Source: Megalonaias nervosa
Lineage: Eukaryota; Mollusca; Bivalvia; Unionida; Unionidae
Length of the DNA stretch: 64,000 nt
NCBI GenBank assembly: GCA_016617855.1
Contig: JAECUM010003680.1
Span: 124,001 to 188,000 of the forward strand
Direction: 5' to 3'
How positions within the stretch are numbered: the first letter of the stretch is position 1; every line of letters starts with the position of its first letter. A program made the position numbers and the translations under genes. A model generated the notes under the pieces. The model was not told the DNA's origin and made no database searches. It was given only the letters and a program-made list of their open reading frames with translations. Below are positions 44,600-55,810 of the stretch, piece after piece.

Positions 44600-45275
44600 G
44601 CTGATTTTATCATCGGAAATGGTGATTATTGCCGGTAAAGATAGAATCCATATTGTGAAATTTGCAAGTTCTAATAAGATACCACATATTATGTTTGGGG
44701 ATTTTTTGAGAGAAATAGTTGTCAATACACTGTAAATAAACAGTCTGGTGTAACAGCAATCAGCGAAAAATTCTGGTAAATGCTAACAGGTGGCAACAGA
44801 GAATGAAATAAACACCAGTTAAATGTCTTGCTATGTGAAATTCACGTTCTAATCCTTTAATTTCGCTTAAATGTAAACACTATAATCGCAACATACTCTC
44901 TTCTATGAAAACATGAAAAGAGTCAATCGACCATCACATCGAAACCCGTGAGTACTTCTGTGAGAACCTAATTACATGCCTGCTTTGTTTTGATCAACAA
45001 CTTGGGGAAGTGTTTGTTGCATTAAAAAAATCAATTAAAAGAGACCTGTGTTGTTTTATCACTTTGAATATGTCTTTTGTATCAAATCAAGCAAGGGAAG
45101 TACAATTTAAAAAAATTCAAGGGCATGCCAATAGCAGCATAAGTTCTTGTGGTCAGTACCGTTCTCAAAATTAATTTTATTTGACCAATCGAAAATGGTT
45201 TCACATTTTTATGTACTTAACATCACTAAAGTATACAATATCAGTAATGTATCCTAATCATTTGTAAATGTGACC

Positions 45276-45760
45276 ATGGAGAGCAAAGGAAGTAAGCAAA
45301 AGGTGTACTCTATGACTGAAAAGCTGTGCATCATAGATAGGGTTCATAATGGCGAAGCGAGATCCAATGTTTGCAGTGAACTAAACAATTGCTGAGTCGA
45401 CATTTAGAGGTTGGCTTAAGGATAAGCAGAAACTTTGGTATTATTTACATGATGTTGATTCAGATAATGGGATCAAACGAAAACGAGCACAGACTGCAAA
45501 CGATACTGAATTAGATGATGCTGTGTACACATGGTTCACACAGCAACGTGAACAAGGGGTTCCCATCTCTGGAACAATTCTCAAGACCCAAGCAGAAAAA
45601 ATGACAAAAAGTATGGAGAATTAATCTCGTTTTAGGGCAAGCCATGGATGGCTTTGGAGATTCCAGCACCGACATAGAATTAAACAAAATTCATTGTAGG
45701 GAGAAATATGCTCAGCGAATCAGGAAGCCACATGTAATTATCCATACCAGCTCAGAGAGA
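45276..45760 (+). pseudogene. Pogo/Tigger transposase N-terminus with CENP-B-type HTH domains
   Basis: ATG at 45276. First part: YSMTEKLCIIDRVHNGEARS...CSELN, the psq/CENP-B N-terminal helix-turn-helix. After a one-base frame change near 45391: ESTFRGWLKDK, then LDDAVYTWFTQQREQGVPIS GTILKTQA, the start of the CENP-B-type second HTH. After an in-frame TAA (about 45621) it goes on with SRFRASHGWLWRFQHRHRIK, the classic 'FxASxGWLxRFKxRHxI' motif. A further stop follows. No DDE domain follows inside the element. These domains bind the terminal repeats of the transposon; this copy cannot make protein beyond about 40 residues. Confidence 0.9.
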
Positions 45761-46475
45761 TAATCATCCATGAACAATACACAGAGGTGGCAGAGAAATC
45801 AAAGAGTAACACAAAAAAAAATGAACCGATGTTTTCAAAATGTGAAGTGATATTTGTCAAACGTGTCACAAACTGCAAGTATTATCGTGTTCTGATTTAC
45901 GTTATTTTAAATTTGTAGACCCATTAAATTCATGTTGGTAATGGTTAACCCTTGTAAATTTTTTTATTTTTTTTATTTTTTTTATTTTACTTCTACGGCA
46001 ATCAAATCTACCCATCGTTCGATCGACATTGTTTTTTCAAAATGAGTGTAAAAAAAGTCTACTTTGGATCAAACAATAAAACTAGAATTTATCCAATTCA
46101 ACACAAAAATTTGTGACGTAGTACACAATGTGCGAAGTCATACATGTGTTAAGCGAACGGAAACCATGTGGAATAATGTTTTGATGATCTCCTCAATATA
46201 CTGTAAGTTATCCTGAAATTAATGTTACTCTGTGAGGAAAAAAGTAAACAAAGTACACCGCTATGAAGAGATATTTAATCACAGTTAATCTTAGCACGAT
46301 TATTGAGTATTCAACACTAACATGCCAACCCAACCCACCCCCCTTTTGCCTCTACGTCGATCCCTTTGTTAGTTTTGTTGTTTGTTATAGGTCCCTCGAT
46401 AACTCGCGCCCTTGCTTATAATGCAGTCAATGTTTTTGGACCCCGTTGTGCGCGAATTATCAAGGGAGTGGTGTA

Positions 46476-46809
46476 TTTTCAATAAACATATCAATTAAGC
46501 TGAAATATATTTCTTTGCCAAGTACTCCATGTTTGTCAGAGGTTAGCAGGGCATTGTGTCACATGATTTGGTAGGCGGAGCAATCTATCATCTCGCATAA
46601 GGTCAATTGTCAACCAGTTGAAGGATTTTACAGAGATCACTTAGTTAACAATTCATTCACTGTGATTGTAGACTGGTGAAAGCTCTAACTTCTGATAAAC
46701 TGCAAGTAGATTGTTTACAAAAAATATTCCCTGATCTAACTATATAAACAGGTACAATCAGAAATCAAAACCAAATGAGCAGGATCCTTCTTCATTTAAA
46801 TAAATACCA
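46476..46809. other. Non-coding stretch, no feature seen
   Basis: Short AT-rich spacer between element F and the duplicated segment. Confidence 0.45.
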
Positions 46810-48085
46810 TACCATACCGACTCCAGAAATATTTTGGGTTTTAAGTGGTCAAATAATTACAAAGACATTGTAAAGTTAGTAACTAAACCGAATCTGTATG
46901 GTATTGTATTAATTTCGACCTTTTGCTTGTTATTATAATGCTTTCTAAATGTAATCTGTTGTGTGTATTTTTACACTGCATTGCCTGAGTGCTGTAATAT
47001 CGAGATCCTAGTCTGTATGCATTAAACCGCAGGGTTGCTAAAGTATTGCATGATATTGTAAACCTTTATTTGTATACATTAAGATAGCAGCATGTTCAGT
47101 GCTAATTAACACAAGTTAAAGGCATACTCACAATTCCGCTTGTGATGAACTTGGCCAAAAAATGGTAACCTCTTCAAAATAGTTTATACTTGTACCATAT
47201 ATACTCACTTATAAGACAAATCCAGCTGTAAGCTGCACAGACCCAGATATGCCATCACATAATGCACGGCCAGATCTGGGTCTCTGCAGTTAGGAGTAAT
47301 CAGTAGAACAAAGAACAATATAGACCCTGATCTGTGGGTGCCTTATGTCACATCAGATCAGGATCTTTGCAGTTTGACACCACTTATAAGTGAATACTTG
47401 CAGTACATAGTATTGTTCAATGGCTGGACATTAGTTGTCAAACTGGATGTTGTTGGATCTGGTCTTTAATGGCTCTTTCAACACTTCTTTTGGCTGTATC
47501 ATGGTCTTGGTGGGTATCAAACCCAAAACTTTGTAGTAACAAGTTGTACTCTTCTGTCTGAAATACTGTGGTTGCCTTATCACAATAGTTCTCCTTAGAA
47601 GACATAAGTCTCATTGACGATCAGTAAATTTTAGTTGGATATGGTTATGTAAAACCATCGATTGGATCATACATGTTAAAAATTCTTATAATTGCAAACT
47701 CTGTTATGAAATAAACATAAGTCCCTCAGCTGTATTTAAGGCCCCCATCTGGAATTATTTTGGGTTTCAGTGGTTGAATAATTACAAAGACATTGTAAAG
47801 TTAGTAAGTAAACCATATACAGAAAATGTAAAATGGTTATGATTTCAGGTAGTAATGGTGACTTTTATGTTCACGGGGTTGACATTGCTACGAGTCTGTA
47901 TTGTGATGTTTACTGTATCCTCACTCTTATATCGCTGTATGTTTTGTATCACCTGCTAACTGTATGATACATATCATGGTATCTATTGCAACCCAAGTAT
48001 CATATTATTGCACTGCAGTGAAGCAGGCATGGATATTAGTGATTGATATTTGGAGTTGCCGGTTGCTTAGCACAAGTTCAACATA
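46810..48085. repeat. Segmental tandem duplication, about 900-bp period
   Basis: 46815-46905 and 47738-47825 share 'ttttgggtttxagtggt', 'aataattacaaagacattgtaaagttagtaa' and 'taaacc'. Weaker similarity continues to 'gggttgct...cacaagttaa/ttcaa' before each unit's palindromic repeat (47197 and 48089). Diverged, so not recent. Confidence 0.65.
47197..47400. repeat. Small palindromic repeat family, copy d
   Basis: Left end atatactcacttataaga, right end cacttataagtgaatact, with two internal inverted pairs (cagacccagat...gatctgggtct and gaccctgatctg...cagatcaggatc). Confidence 0.85.
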
Positions 48086-48088
48086 CTG

Positions 48089-48297
48089 TATGTACTTGCT
48101 TATAAGTTGAGTCTCACTGCAAACTGCACAGACCCAGATCTACAGTCACATAATGCGCTGGCAGATCTGAGTCTATGCTGTTTGTTTGGAGTAGTCAGTA
48201 GAACAAATAACATAGACCCTGATCTGCAGGTGCATTATGCTGTGGCAGATCAGTATGTTTGTTGTTTGCAGTTTGACTTGACTTATAAGCGAGTATA
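48089..48297. repeat. Small palindromic repeat family, copy e (most complete)
   Basis: Terminal inverted repeats tacttgcttataagttga and acttataagcgagtata. Inside, agacccagatct...agatctgagtct forms one hairpin with ATAATG in the loop, and gaccctgatctgc...ggcagatcag a second, also with CATTATG in the loop. 209 bp. Two hairpins in tandem between inverted ends is the family's design. I cannot name it. Confidence 0.85.
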
Positions 48298-48689
48298 TTT
48301 TGGTATATGTGTGTCCAACTATACGCTAGATTAACCTCAGTCTTCAAGATTTTTACTTTCCTTATACTTCTTTACAAGGCAAGTTAAAGACAGGCACAAG
48401 AAAAGTGGTCTCTTATGAAATTTGAAAATTCAAGTGATAAAGCATTTTAAAAAAAACCCTGCAGAAACAATATTTTCTTCATGTTCCAAACTTAAGGATA
48501 GATTTCTCTGGTGAGTATGAAATATATGAAAAATTTTATATGAAGTTACTGTGCATTGAGAATTTCCCTATATCCCCTTCCCCCAACATTTAAACACGCG
48601 TGTAAGGATTTAGCAGAGTAGAAGGGTCCAGATTTCTAATTTAGTTTATTTTCTTAGGTGTGCATTTGTAACATCTTGAAGAAATAACT

Positions 48690-49250
48690 CGGGACCCTGG
48701 TGGCAAGTGGTCTAACGTGCTTGCCTTTACTCTCGGATGCGGGAGGTCATGGGTTCAATCCCCGGCCGAGTCATACCAAAGACTTACAAAAATGGTACTA
48801 ACAGCTGCCTCGCTTAGTGCTCAGCATTAAGAGGTTTGTGTTAGGACTGGTCGGCCTGGTGTCAGGATAATGTGACTGGGTGGGACATCATGCTACATGT
48901 CTGTGGCATGATGCCCCAGTGCTAGACATCACTATAAACTGCTACACTGCAGACATCGTAGCGATATGACAGAAAAATTGTTAAAGCTACGTTAAAAATC
49001 CAAATCTCACACACACACACACACACTTGCCTTTACCAATCACTACAATCTCACTTCTGTCTGCGTGGATTCGAGTTTCAGGCTTGTGGGTATGGTAGAA
49101 AGCTTCCAGTAGGTTCCTATGGGTCGGCGGTTCTTACCGGGGTCTTCCCCAGGTTCTTTCTCCACCATTTATACAGAGTCTGCCATGTATAGTCAATCTT
49201 GCGCTGAGAAATGGCATTAAACCAAAAACAACAACAAAAAAAATAACATT
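48690..49250 (+). repeat. Second SINE type, split by an inserted SINE
   Basis: Left part 48690-48730 ('ggaccctggtggcaagtggtctaacgtgc'), right part 49027-49245 with a B-box-like 'ggattcgagtttc', 'gggtcggcggttcttaccggg' and a tail 'aatggcattaaaccaaaaac' plus A-rich end. Box A and box B spacing is restored when the inserted SINE is removed. Confidence 0.75.
48731..49025 (+). repeat. tRNA-derived SINE inserted in another SINE
   Basis: Starts inside the tRNA-like head (tctcggatgcgggaggtcat, B box GGTTCAATCCC) and continues through the family body to a (CA)n tail. The word CTTGCCTTTAC at 48720-48730 is repeated at 49026-49036: an 11-bp target-site duplication. The head is slightly 5'-truncated. 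Confidence 0.9.
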
Positions 49251-49318
49251 TTTATTACATATCCTTGAATGAAGTTAGATGCAATGACCGATGACATTTT
49301 TATCATCTCTTCAAGAAA

Positions 49319-49437
49319 GGTATATACGCTTGCATGTAAGTTGGACCCAAGAAATTAATTAATTTACTAATTAGTCCCAGCAAACTGCATATACCCAGAT
49401 CAACCAGCACAATATGTTGGATCCAACTTGCAAGCGA
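49319..49437. repeat. Small palindromic repeat family, copy f (short)
   Basis: Ends gtatatacgcttgcatgtaagttgg and ccaacttgcaagcgacc are inverted; the centre keeps only one half of the cagatc hairpin. Confidence 0.7.
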
Positions 49438-49933
49438 CCATTCAGTCCCAAAACTGTCATCGATAACAATTTTCAGTGTACTGTGTAAGATTTTATTTTG
49501 TTGCACAAAATTTCAATCAAAATGTTATTATTTGTTCTTTTAAATTACCTCTGTGGTGATTGAATGTTTGTTGATTGTGTTTAGATTAGTGCATACGAAC
49601 AGTGTTTTGTGAAATAAGGCTTTATACACTTTTGAGGAGGATGTTTGTACTTGATGTCGAGACTGCATGCTTCCTGAGATAGAATGGGAGTGTCCTGTTT
49701 TAGGTTGCCATAAATTTAGCTGCTTAATGTACATGTGTGTGTTTGAGTGATATCGATTAGTTCAAAAATTGTGAGCTGAAACAGTCAGAAAAGGGTCGTA
49801 CATTGGTCATCTTTCTAAATTACCTTGGCCTTTACAGAAACTTGGGCAAAAAAATTGTAGAAAAGTTTAAATTTTTAGGATTACATGGGCAGATAGTCTC
49901 AGTTTCCCTGACCTTCCTCCCCAGTGTTAGATA
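49438..49933. other. Non-coding stretch, no feature seen
   Basis: AT-rich with unrecognised short frames. Confidence 0.45.
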
Positions 49934-51481
49934 CATTAAAACCTGTTTTGTAAGACCTCTCCTTCAGCCAGCAAAAAGCATCTGAAGATGGGTGGTCTGA
50001 TATTACAGATGTTACGTATTTAGGCTCATTCAGAAGTAACAAAGAAAAGAGTGAAGCCAAAAGCTTTGTAAATTTTAACAAAATAGTTTATTTCCCTAGA
50101 AAACACAGTAAAAATATGAAAAAGGACTTACAATTTGTGAATATAATCCAAAAATTAATCCTGGAATCAAAAAATATAAGTCCTTACACTAAAAAAGTCC
50201 TAAAGGAATCAAGGTTTGAATCCCGATGAAGTTCCAATATGGAGGATGATGACGTCAGATGAATGCAGTATTGTACTGATGTGTCAACAGTTCCTCGTCA
50301 AATTTTATGACTTGAGAATAATATTCCAGCTTTAGAATTCCGAAGAATTTCCACTGAATGTCTTTGTCCAAGAATTTTATGAAGAAGAGCACATATGTAT
50401 GTTTTTCAGAGAATATAAATTATTAAATCCCAAAAAATAGATGAACTTTAAAACAAACTGGCATCATCATTAAAAATACCTTGATCTCTAAAGGTGTAAA
50501 ACACGACTGACTAAATCCACTAGAAAATGTCTGTTTTAACCCGCGATTTTAGAATACATGATGGCACACGTGACTGGGCTACGTGACCACTAATTTGAAC
50601 AGTGCAGAAAAAAAATGCCATTTTGCACGTAGCCTAGAATAGCCCTATCTAAAAATCAGATTCTCACGCTGGAAATGAATAATAAAAACATCTGTTTATA
50701 ACATAGCTAACACGTGGGCTGAACATGACCTTGGTAATAACCAATCATTTTCACTTAGTGTTTACAAACCTCTCAACCATGGTGAGCTAAAAATAGTAAT
50801 AAAGCAACGCTTTTGTATTCTAATCGGGTCAAAACAGAAGACTGAATTTTCCCAAAAAATATAAAATCCCGTGAAAATTATCATTACAATAAAATGTAAT
50901 GAAACAAAAATAAAAAAGAAATTTAAAACTAACACACAAGTAATTAAATTACATATACGTAACAACAGGTTTATGCAAGGTTAGCATTTTTCAGTTTTAA
51001 AATGCAGCAGGTTTGCTGTATACTGCATCAATCATAAAACATTTGCAGTTATATTTGAAGATTATGTGTACATGTAGGTTAAAAATGAATTGCAAAATTA
51101 ATAAGGTAAGATTTATCGAGTCCATACCTAAACTTGACATTTTCATACATTTCAAACTCACTTGAAATGTAGCACAAGAACTGCACACTCGGTTAGCTGT
51201 AACAACACTTATTCATCCAGTATATGCGTTAGCAGATTTTATTATGCCATAGGTAAATATGAAATATATATGTACAGGCCTGGCGCGTGGTGTTTTTCTT
51301 GCTTGTGCGATGAATGTTTGGCGCCTTTCCCAAAAAATTTTTTCAACTAAATCGCAAATAAAACAAACAGGAAATGAAAAGGTGCATGTGTGCATCGCGC
51401 ACTTTGCACACGCAACCAGCCGGGTCTGTATATACCAATGAAGACAGAATTAACCTGTTGAAAAACAAAGAAAAAAATTAT

Positions 51482-52664
51482 TTAACCCATTTTATCCTGT
51501 TTACCAATTTCAACTGCAGTGCCTGATTCCTGAGAAGCAATTCTAAATACATTGTGGTAAAACAGAGCATCACACAGTAGCAGCAGCAGAAATTGTGATG
51601 ACCTTCACCATGTTTACTAAAAATGTTGTAACATTGTTATTTCTTTTTTAAAGTATATAAAACTATGTATCTCTGAAAAGGTAATAAAATTTGCAACACA
51701 GTGATATATGTTTTGTTATCATTTACCAATGTACATGCTCACAACTGTATTTTGAAATATGACTTGAAAAAAAAAAAAACAAATTAAAAACTTACCATGA
51801 TGTTCAGTGAATCTTTTGTTCATGAAGGTGAATGAAATGCTCCAAATAGTATGTGAATAAAATAAAGATAATTCTATTTCTAGTATTTTGGTCCAAATTT
51901 GAAGTTTCTAGCACTGTTAGTTCAAAAGTTATAATAATTTTACTAAAATTGGACAACAAAACACCTGGAACAATTTGTTTACTTCACATTCTAGAACATG
52001 TGCTTCAGCGTGCAGTTTCTCATGAAAACTTGTCACAAATTAATCCTAGAAATCTTTCAGTAAGATAAAGGTAATTAAACAGTACAATTTTTGTTCAAAT
52101 TTTGAAGTCCACATCATCACTATGTCAGTAATAACAGTATAATAAATCGTGGCTGCAACCGAGGTGAAAAATCATCCCGGACCCATTCCTCTTGAAAGCC
52201 TTCAGAGTCAGCTTCTTTCTCCGAATCACTGTCGAAAAGTGCCATGCATCATCTCTTTCATCAACTTGATTCAATTCTGACCCATCATTTAAGTCAATAT
52301 TATCATCAGAATCATCCAAATTGTCAACTTCAGTGTCGCTACCCGTGCTATCAACATCCATGTTTACATCTGAGTTGTCGTCCATCATTTTATCGATCGA
52401 TTTTCAAGCCAACAATTTCTTTTCCAACCACTTTTTTTTTTTTTAAATTTCACTGCGCATGTGTGCTTTAACCATTTCCTGTGTTGGTCAAAAAGTACAC
52501 ATATGTGTGATGTATAACACATGTTTCTAGAGACACTATACACATACGTAGTAGAGTATGACCGTAGTCGTATTCAGGATAAAATGGGATACTACGACCA
52601 CAGGCATATTCAGGATAGAATGAGGTATTACGCCCGTAGTCATATTCAGGATAAAATGGGTTAA
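51482..52664 (-). mobile_element. piggyBac-like element with TTAA target duplication
   Basis: TTAA at 51482-51485 and 52661-52664. Terminal inverted repeats CCCATTTTATCCTG and CAGGATAAAATGGG (14 bp, perfect). About three tandem units of 36 bp containing 'atattcaggataaaatgg' abut the right end (52555-52660). A short acidic coding piece lies on the minus strand. Together these are the hallmarks of a piggyBac element, here reduced to 1175 bp. Confidence 0.9.
52125..52388 (-). pseudogene. Probable piggyBac transposase N-terminus remnant
   Basis: An 87-codon frame opening MMDDNSDVNMDVDSTGSDTE and continuing with an Asp/Asn-rich stretch, then VDERDDAWHFSTVIRRKK. An acidic, Asp/Ser-rich N-terminus is usual for piggyBac transposases, and it lies inside a TTAA-flanked element near its right end, reading inward. 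The catalytic DDD domain and the C-terminal cysteine-rich finger are not present. Could equally be the N-terminus of an unrelated cargo protein; I assign it mainly from context. Confidence 0.5.
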
Positions 52665-53025
52665 AGGCAGAAGGAAAATGCTTCATTCACTGACCTAAAG
52701 AGATTAACAAGATAAATGGTGTAACAGGTCTGCAACAGAGAGAACACATGACATCTTAGTGTTGGTTATAATAACGGTAAAATCTAAAGATCAACAAAAC
52801 AACACAAACCTTTGACAGTGACAACTTAATCTGGAAAATGATCATCACTTATTAAAAACAAGAGCAAAGACCTCATTCACCCCAGGCATTACAGATCTAT
52901 TCCAAAGACAAACGACAGATTTGACTGCTACATTTAAGCCCTTTCAAGAGTGCTGTCATAAGGACATTATCACGGTTTTGCGTTTTTTCACGAAAGAGAG
53001 GTTGCTTAAGACAGGTTTTACTGTA

Positions 53026-54239
53026 TTAGATAACTTGTATAAATTTGTTTATTTCTAACCTGGATGGAAAGTTCAAAAGTATTGACATTAAAAAATTGTG
53101 GCCATATCATAATTGTCTCATGGCCATACAATAATATTTTTTCCCCATGTTCATGCCATGCTTCCATGGGAAAGTCGGAGGGAATGTGGACTTGATAATC
53201 CACATCTAACCCATTTTATAGTAAACCCCAATGACACAGGAAGTTGTATAGAAGTGGACATTTTTTTCAGTCGGCGGTGTATTATCAACATGAGAGAATG
53301 CAGTAACTTAGTCAATCTTGCTTTACAGAACAAGTTTTTCAGAGTTATATACCATTTTAATAAGAACAAAATTCTCCTCAAAGCTGTATATATTTTTTGA
53401 AAATTTTCAGAATTAAAACTTTAATTTGCAGATTAAGTCAACAACTTGTACACATGTACTTTTTAAAAGCAAACATAATCTTGCTTTCAGCGCAGTTTAT
53501 TTTGTTTGGTATATTCATTTTGCCTCCTACAAGTAAGTATATGAAATGTGGGGCATTTTAATATTGAAAACAGTGACAAAATAATAAAAATTGATTAAGA
53601 ATGCCAAAGGTTATCACTATTAAATTTACTTGCACAAGAATTGAGGAGCAGGGAGAGGACAGGGGTACATATTGAAATGTCAACAAAATCTTCATTTTGT
53701 TGCATTATTTTCATTGCTTGAAAACTTATAATCTACCAGTGTTTTGTTGCTTTTTGAGGCATTCATTTTTTGGAATACAGAAATCTTTTATGTTTTTAAA
53801 TAATTAATTTTGTTTGAAAGATATAAGTTACTTTACATGATTTATAGAATTCAGAAATATTTAATCATTAAGTAGTTCCATATTTGCTTGATCATGGGAC
53901 ATAATGCTGTTGAAATTATTCTTGAATACCCTTTTCTTTTGTCTCTTATTACAGTATGGGATTTGTAAAACACCCATGCAAAACTTTAACCTACCACAGA
54001 AATGCCTTCACAATTGAAATATCAACTGCCTCCATTTTGGCACCGATGATGGGTTGTTCCTTTCAGGTTATGTGGAAAAGTTTTATTTCTTTGATGAAAT
54101 ATTGCCAAAGATCTTTGTCCCATTTTAGATTTTAAAAAAATTATTTGAAGGCAAAACTTCTCAGGGTGTTGAATCACTGTTCCTTCAACCTTGGTATATA
54201 GGCAGACGTTATGGGCAGTGAAGTTCTCAACTGTCCAGT
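53026..54239. other. Non-coding stretch, no gene seen
   Basis: Overlapping frames at 53113-53400 (+) and 53151-53381 (-) have no family I recognise. Confidence 0.4.
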
Positions 54240-54419
54240 TACCGTATTTGCCATATATGTTGGGACATTGTATTTGTTGGAACACCATAAATTAATTTTT
54301 GAAGTAATTTCTTTGTGCACTGTATGTTCTGGGACACATCTTTTTTGTTGAGTCATAAGTTATAGGACACCTTTTAAATCATTCAAAAATTACATGTTGG
54401 AATATGCTGTCCAGTAGAA

Positions 54420-55810
54420 TTTTTATTTTAAAAAAGATAAAACTCTACTTGAGATAAAACTCTTTAATCCACTGCAGCATCATCTCTTCATCCCAACCCA
54501 TCTCCTGCACTGATATGATCCATTCTTTCGGTGCATGAATATTTGTTAGTTTTCTCATGCCATGAAAAATTATCATTAGAGGTAACATCTCTGAAGCAGA
54601 AACTGCAAGGACTAGTCAGATTTTTAAAAAAAATCTGCACCAGTCATACTAATTTTCACACTTTCAAGCTCCATCTTATTGACAGTCCATCCAGGAATGA
54701 GATCAAAGTACATTGGAATTTCATCGATATTATTGATCATATTGTTGATGAAATCATCTTCTCTTCTGGCCTTCACAAAATCATCAAAATGTTTTATTTT
54801 CTCCAAATCTTCTGCAGACCTGTCAACCCTTGCGATTTTGCCATAAGTCTTATGAAAATTACCCTTAAAATACAGATTTAATGGCATACAAGCAAAAACT
54901 ACAGAAAAATGATCGTTGCCAAAAAATCCAAATAATTGGTTCATCCGTGTTTGATTTGGATCAGGGTTTCATGTTAGAATTAGTGAAATTAGTCAGGGAA
55001 CCAGACTAACTTTACAGCAGCACCCCAGATGCTTTAATCTGCACCTATTTGTTCATGCAAAGTGTGTGCATGATCAAACAAAATGGCATCCAGAAAGCGA
55101 TGCAAGTTCAAGATGAAAGGGAAAATAAGCTTCTAGAAAAGTGTTAATAATCAACACAGAAGAATAAAAAGGAATATTCAGATTCTTGTGAATAAAAGCT
55201 GGAAAGGCCACAATTACATTTATTGGACATCACATGAGTATGTCTCGTGGCGGGAGATACGAATGCCGTCATCACGTGAAATGGTAAAAGAATTTCCAAG
55301 AATTATGTCAAGTTGAGAGATAGCAACAAGCCATTGAGTTGCATAGGGTTTGGAACTAAAGTTTGTGCAACTGAACTAGTGGTAAATAAAGCCTGCATGT
55401 ACTAAACAAACTTTTCAGTCGAGCATAATGTTTATCGTTGCTGCGTCAAACTTTTAATTATGTTTCCAGCTTTTCAGTAGCAGTTACTGATATTTTGTTA
55501 CACCTTATTAAAAACTGGTCAATCTTACAGAAAAAAATCAACTGCCTTACTGAGATGCACTCATCATGGTTGGCAGATCTGCTTCTGGGTGAGGCAGGGT
55601 CATCAATGTCTGTGCATGAAGTACTGTATTGTGCCACTTTAAAAATTTTCAAAATTCCCATAAATACCAGTAAAAAGGAACCAAAGTTAGCTTCCCTATG
55701 TCTGCCAACTTTGTATATTTGTAAAAAAAAAAAAAATCGGCACATTTTAGAGAATCCAAAGTTGGCTTCTGAGGTCAGCTTGTTTTGTAATAAAAGTTAC
55801 CTTTGCCTTT
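54420..55810 (-). pseudogene. Pogo/Tigger transposase, DDE domain fragment (copy 2, split)
   Basis: On the minus strand the frame 54944-54624 contains EDLEKIKHFDDFVKARREDD, then NNMINNIDEIPMYFDLIPGW, TVNKMELESVKISMTG. The IDEIP block holds the intact first catalytic aspartate that is followed by a stop in copy 1. After frame breaks the sequence continues with MLPLMIIFHG and PKEWIISVQEMGWDEEMMLQ WIKEF near 54460-54540. As in copy 1 the rest of the catalytic domain is absent. The 5' coding part (about 55580-55810) is separated from the rest by inserted repeat K. Confidence 0.87.
55060..55575 (+). repeat. Dispersed repeat K, copy 2, inserted in element J copy 2
   Basis: Homologous to 42180-42735; same orientation on the + strand, opposite to the transposase it interrupts. 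The insertion limits are not exact: element J homology stops near 54835 and restarts near 55580. Confidence 0.72.

Larger units (their letters stand above)
44174..46473 (+). mobile_element. Pogo/Tigger-type element F with transposase remnant
   Basis: TA at 44172-44173 and 46474-46475. Left end CACCACTCCCTCGATAACTC; right end reverse-complemented CACCACTCCCTTGATAATTC. Length 2300 bp. It contains a MITE (44332-44599) and a broken CENP-B-like transposase N-terminus (45276-45760). This coding relic is what ties the TA-flanked elements of the window to the pogo group. Confidence 0.9.
49934..53023. mobile_element. Pogo/Tigger-type element G containing a piggyBac-like insertion
   Basis: Left end CATTAAAACCTGTTTTGTAA after TA; right end reverse-complemented CAGTAAAACCTGTCTTAAGC before TA. 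The right interior (52780-52990) matches 58525-58700, and 51160-51260 matches about 58200-58330, so a second, partial relative lies at about 57880-58770. No transposase seen. piggyBac-like element at 51486-52660. Confidence 0.75.

Noticed and set aside
54834..54944. The block HFSVVFACMPL as part of the transposase 'TVVLACMADG' motif
   Set aside because: It lies upstream of the first catalytic Asp block, whereas the family has this motif downstream, and the real counterpart is present near 54560. Treated as coincidence.
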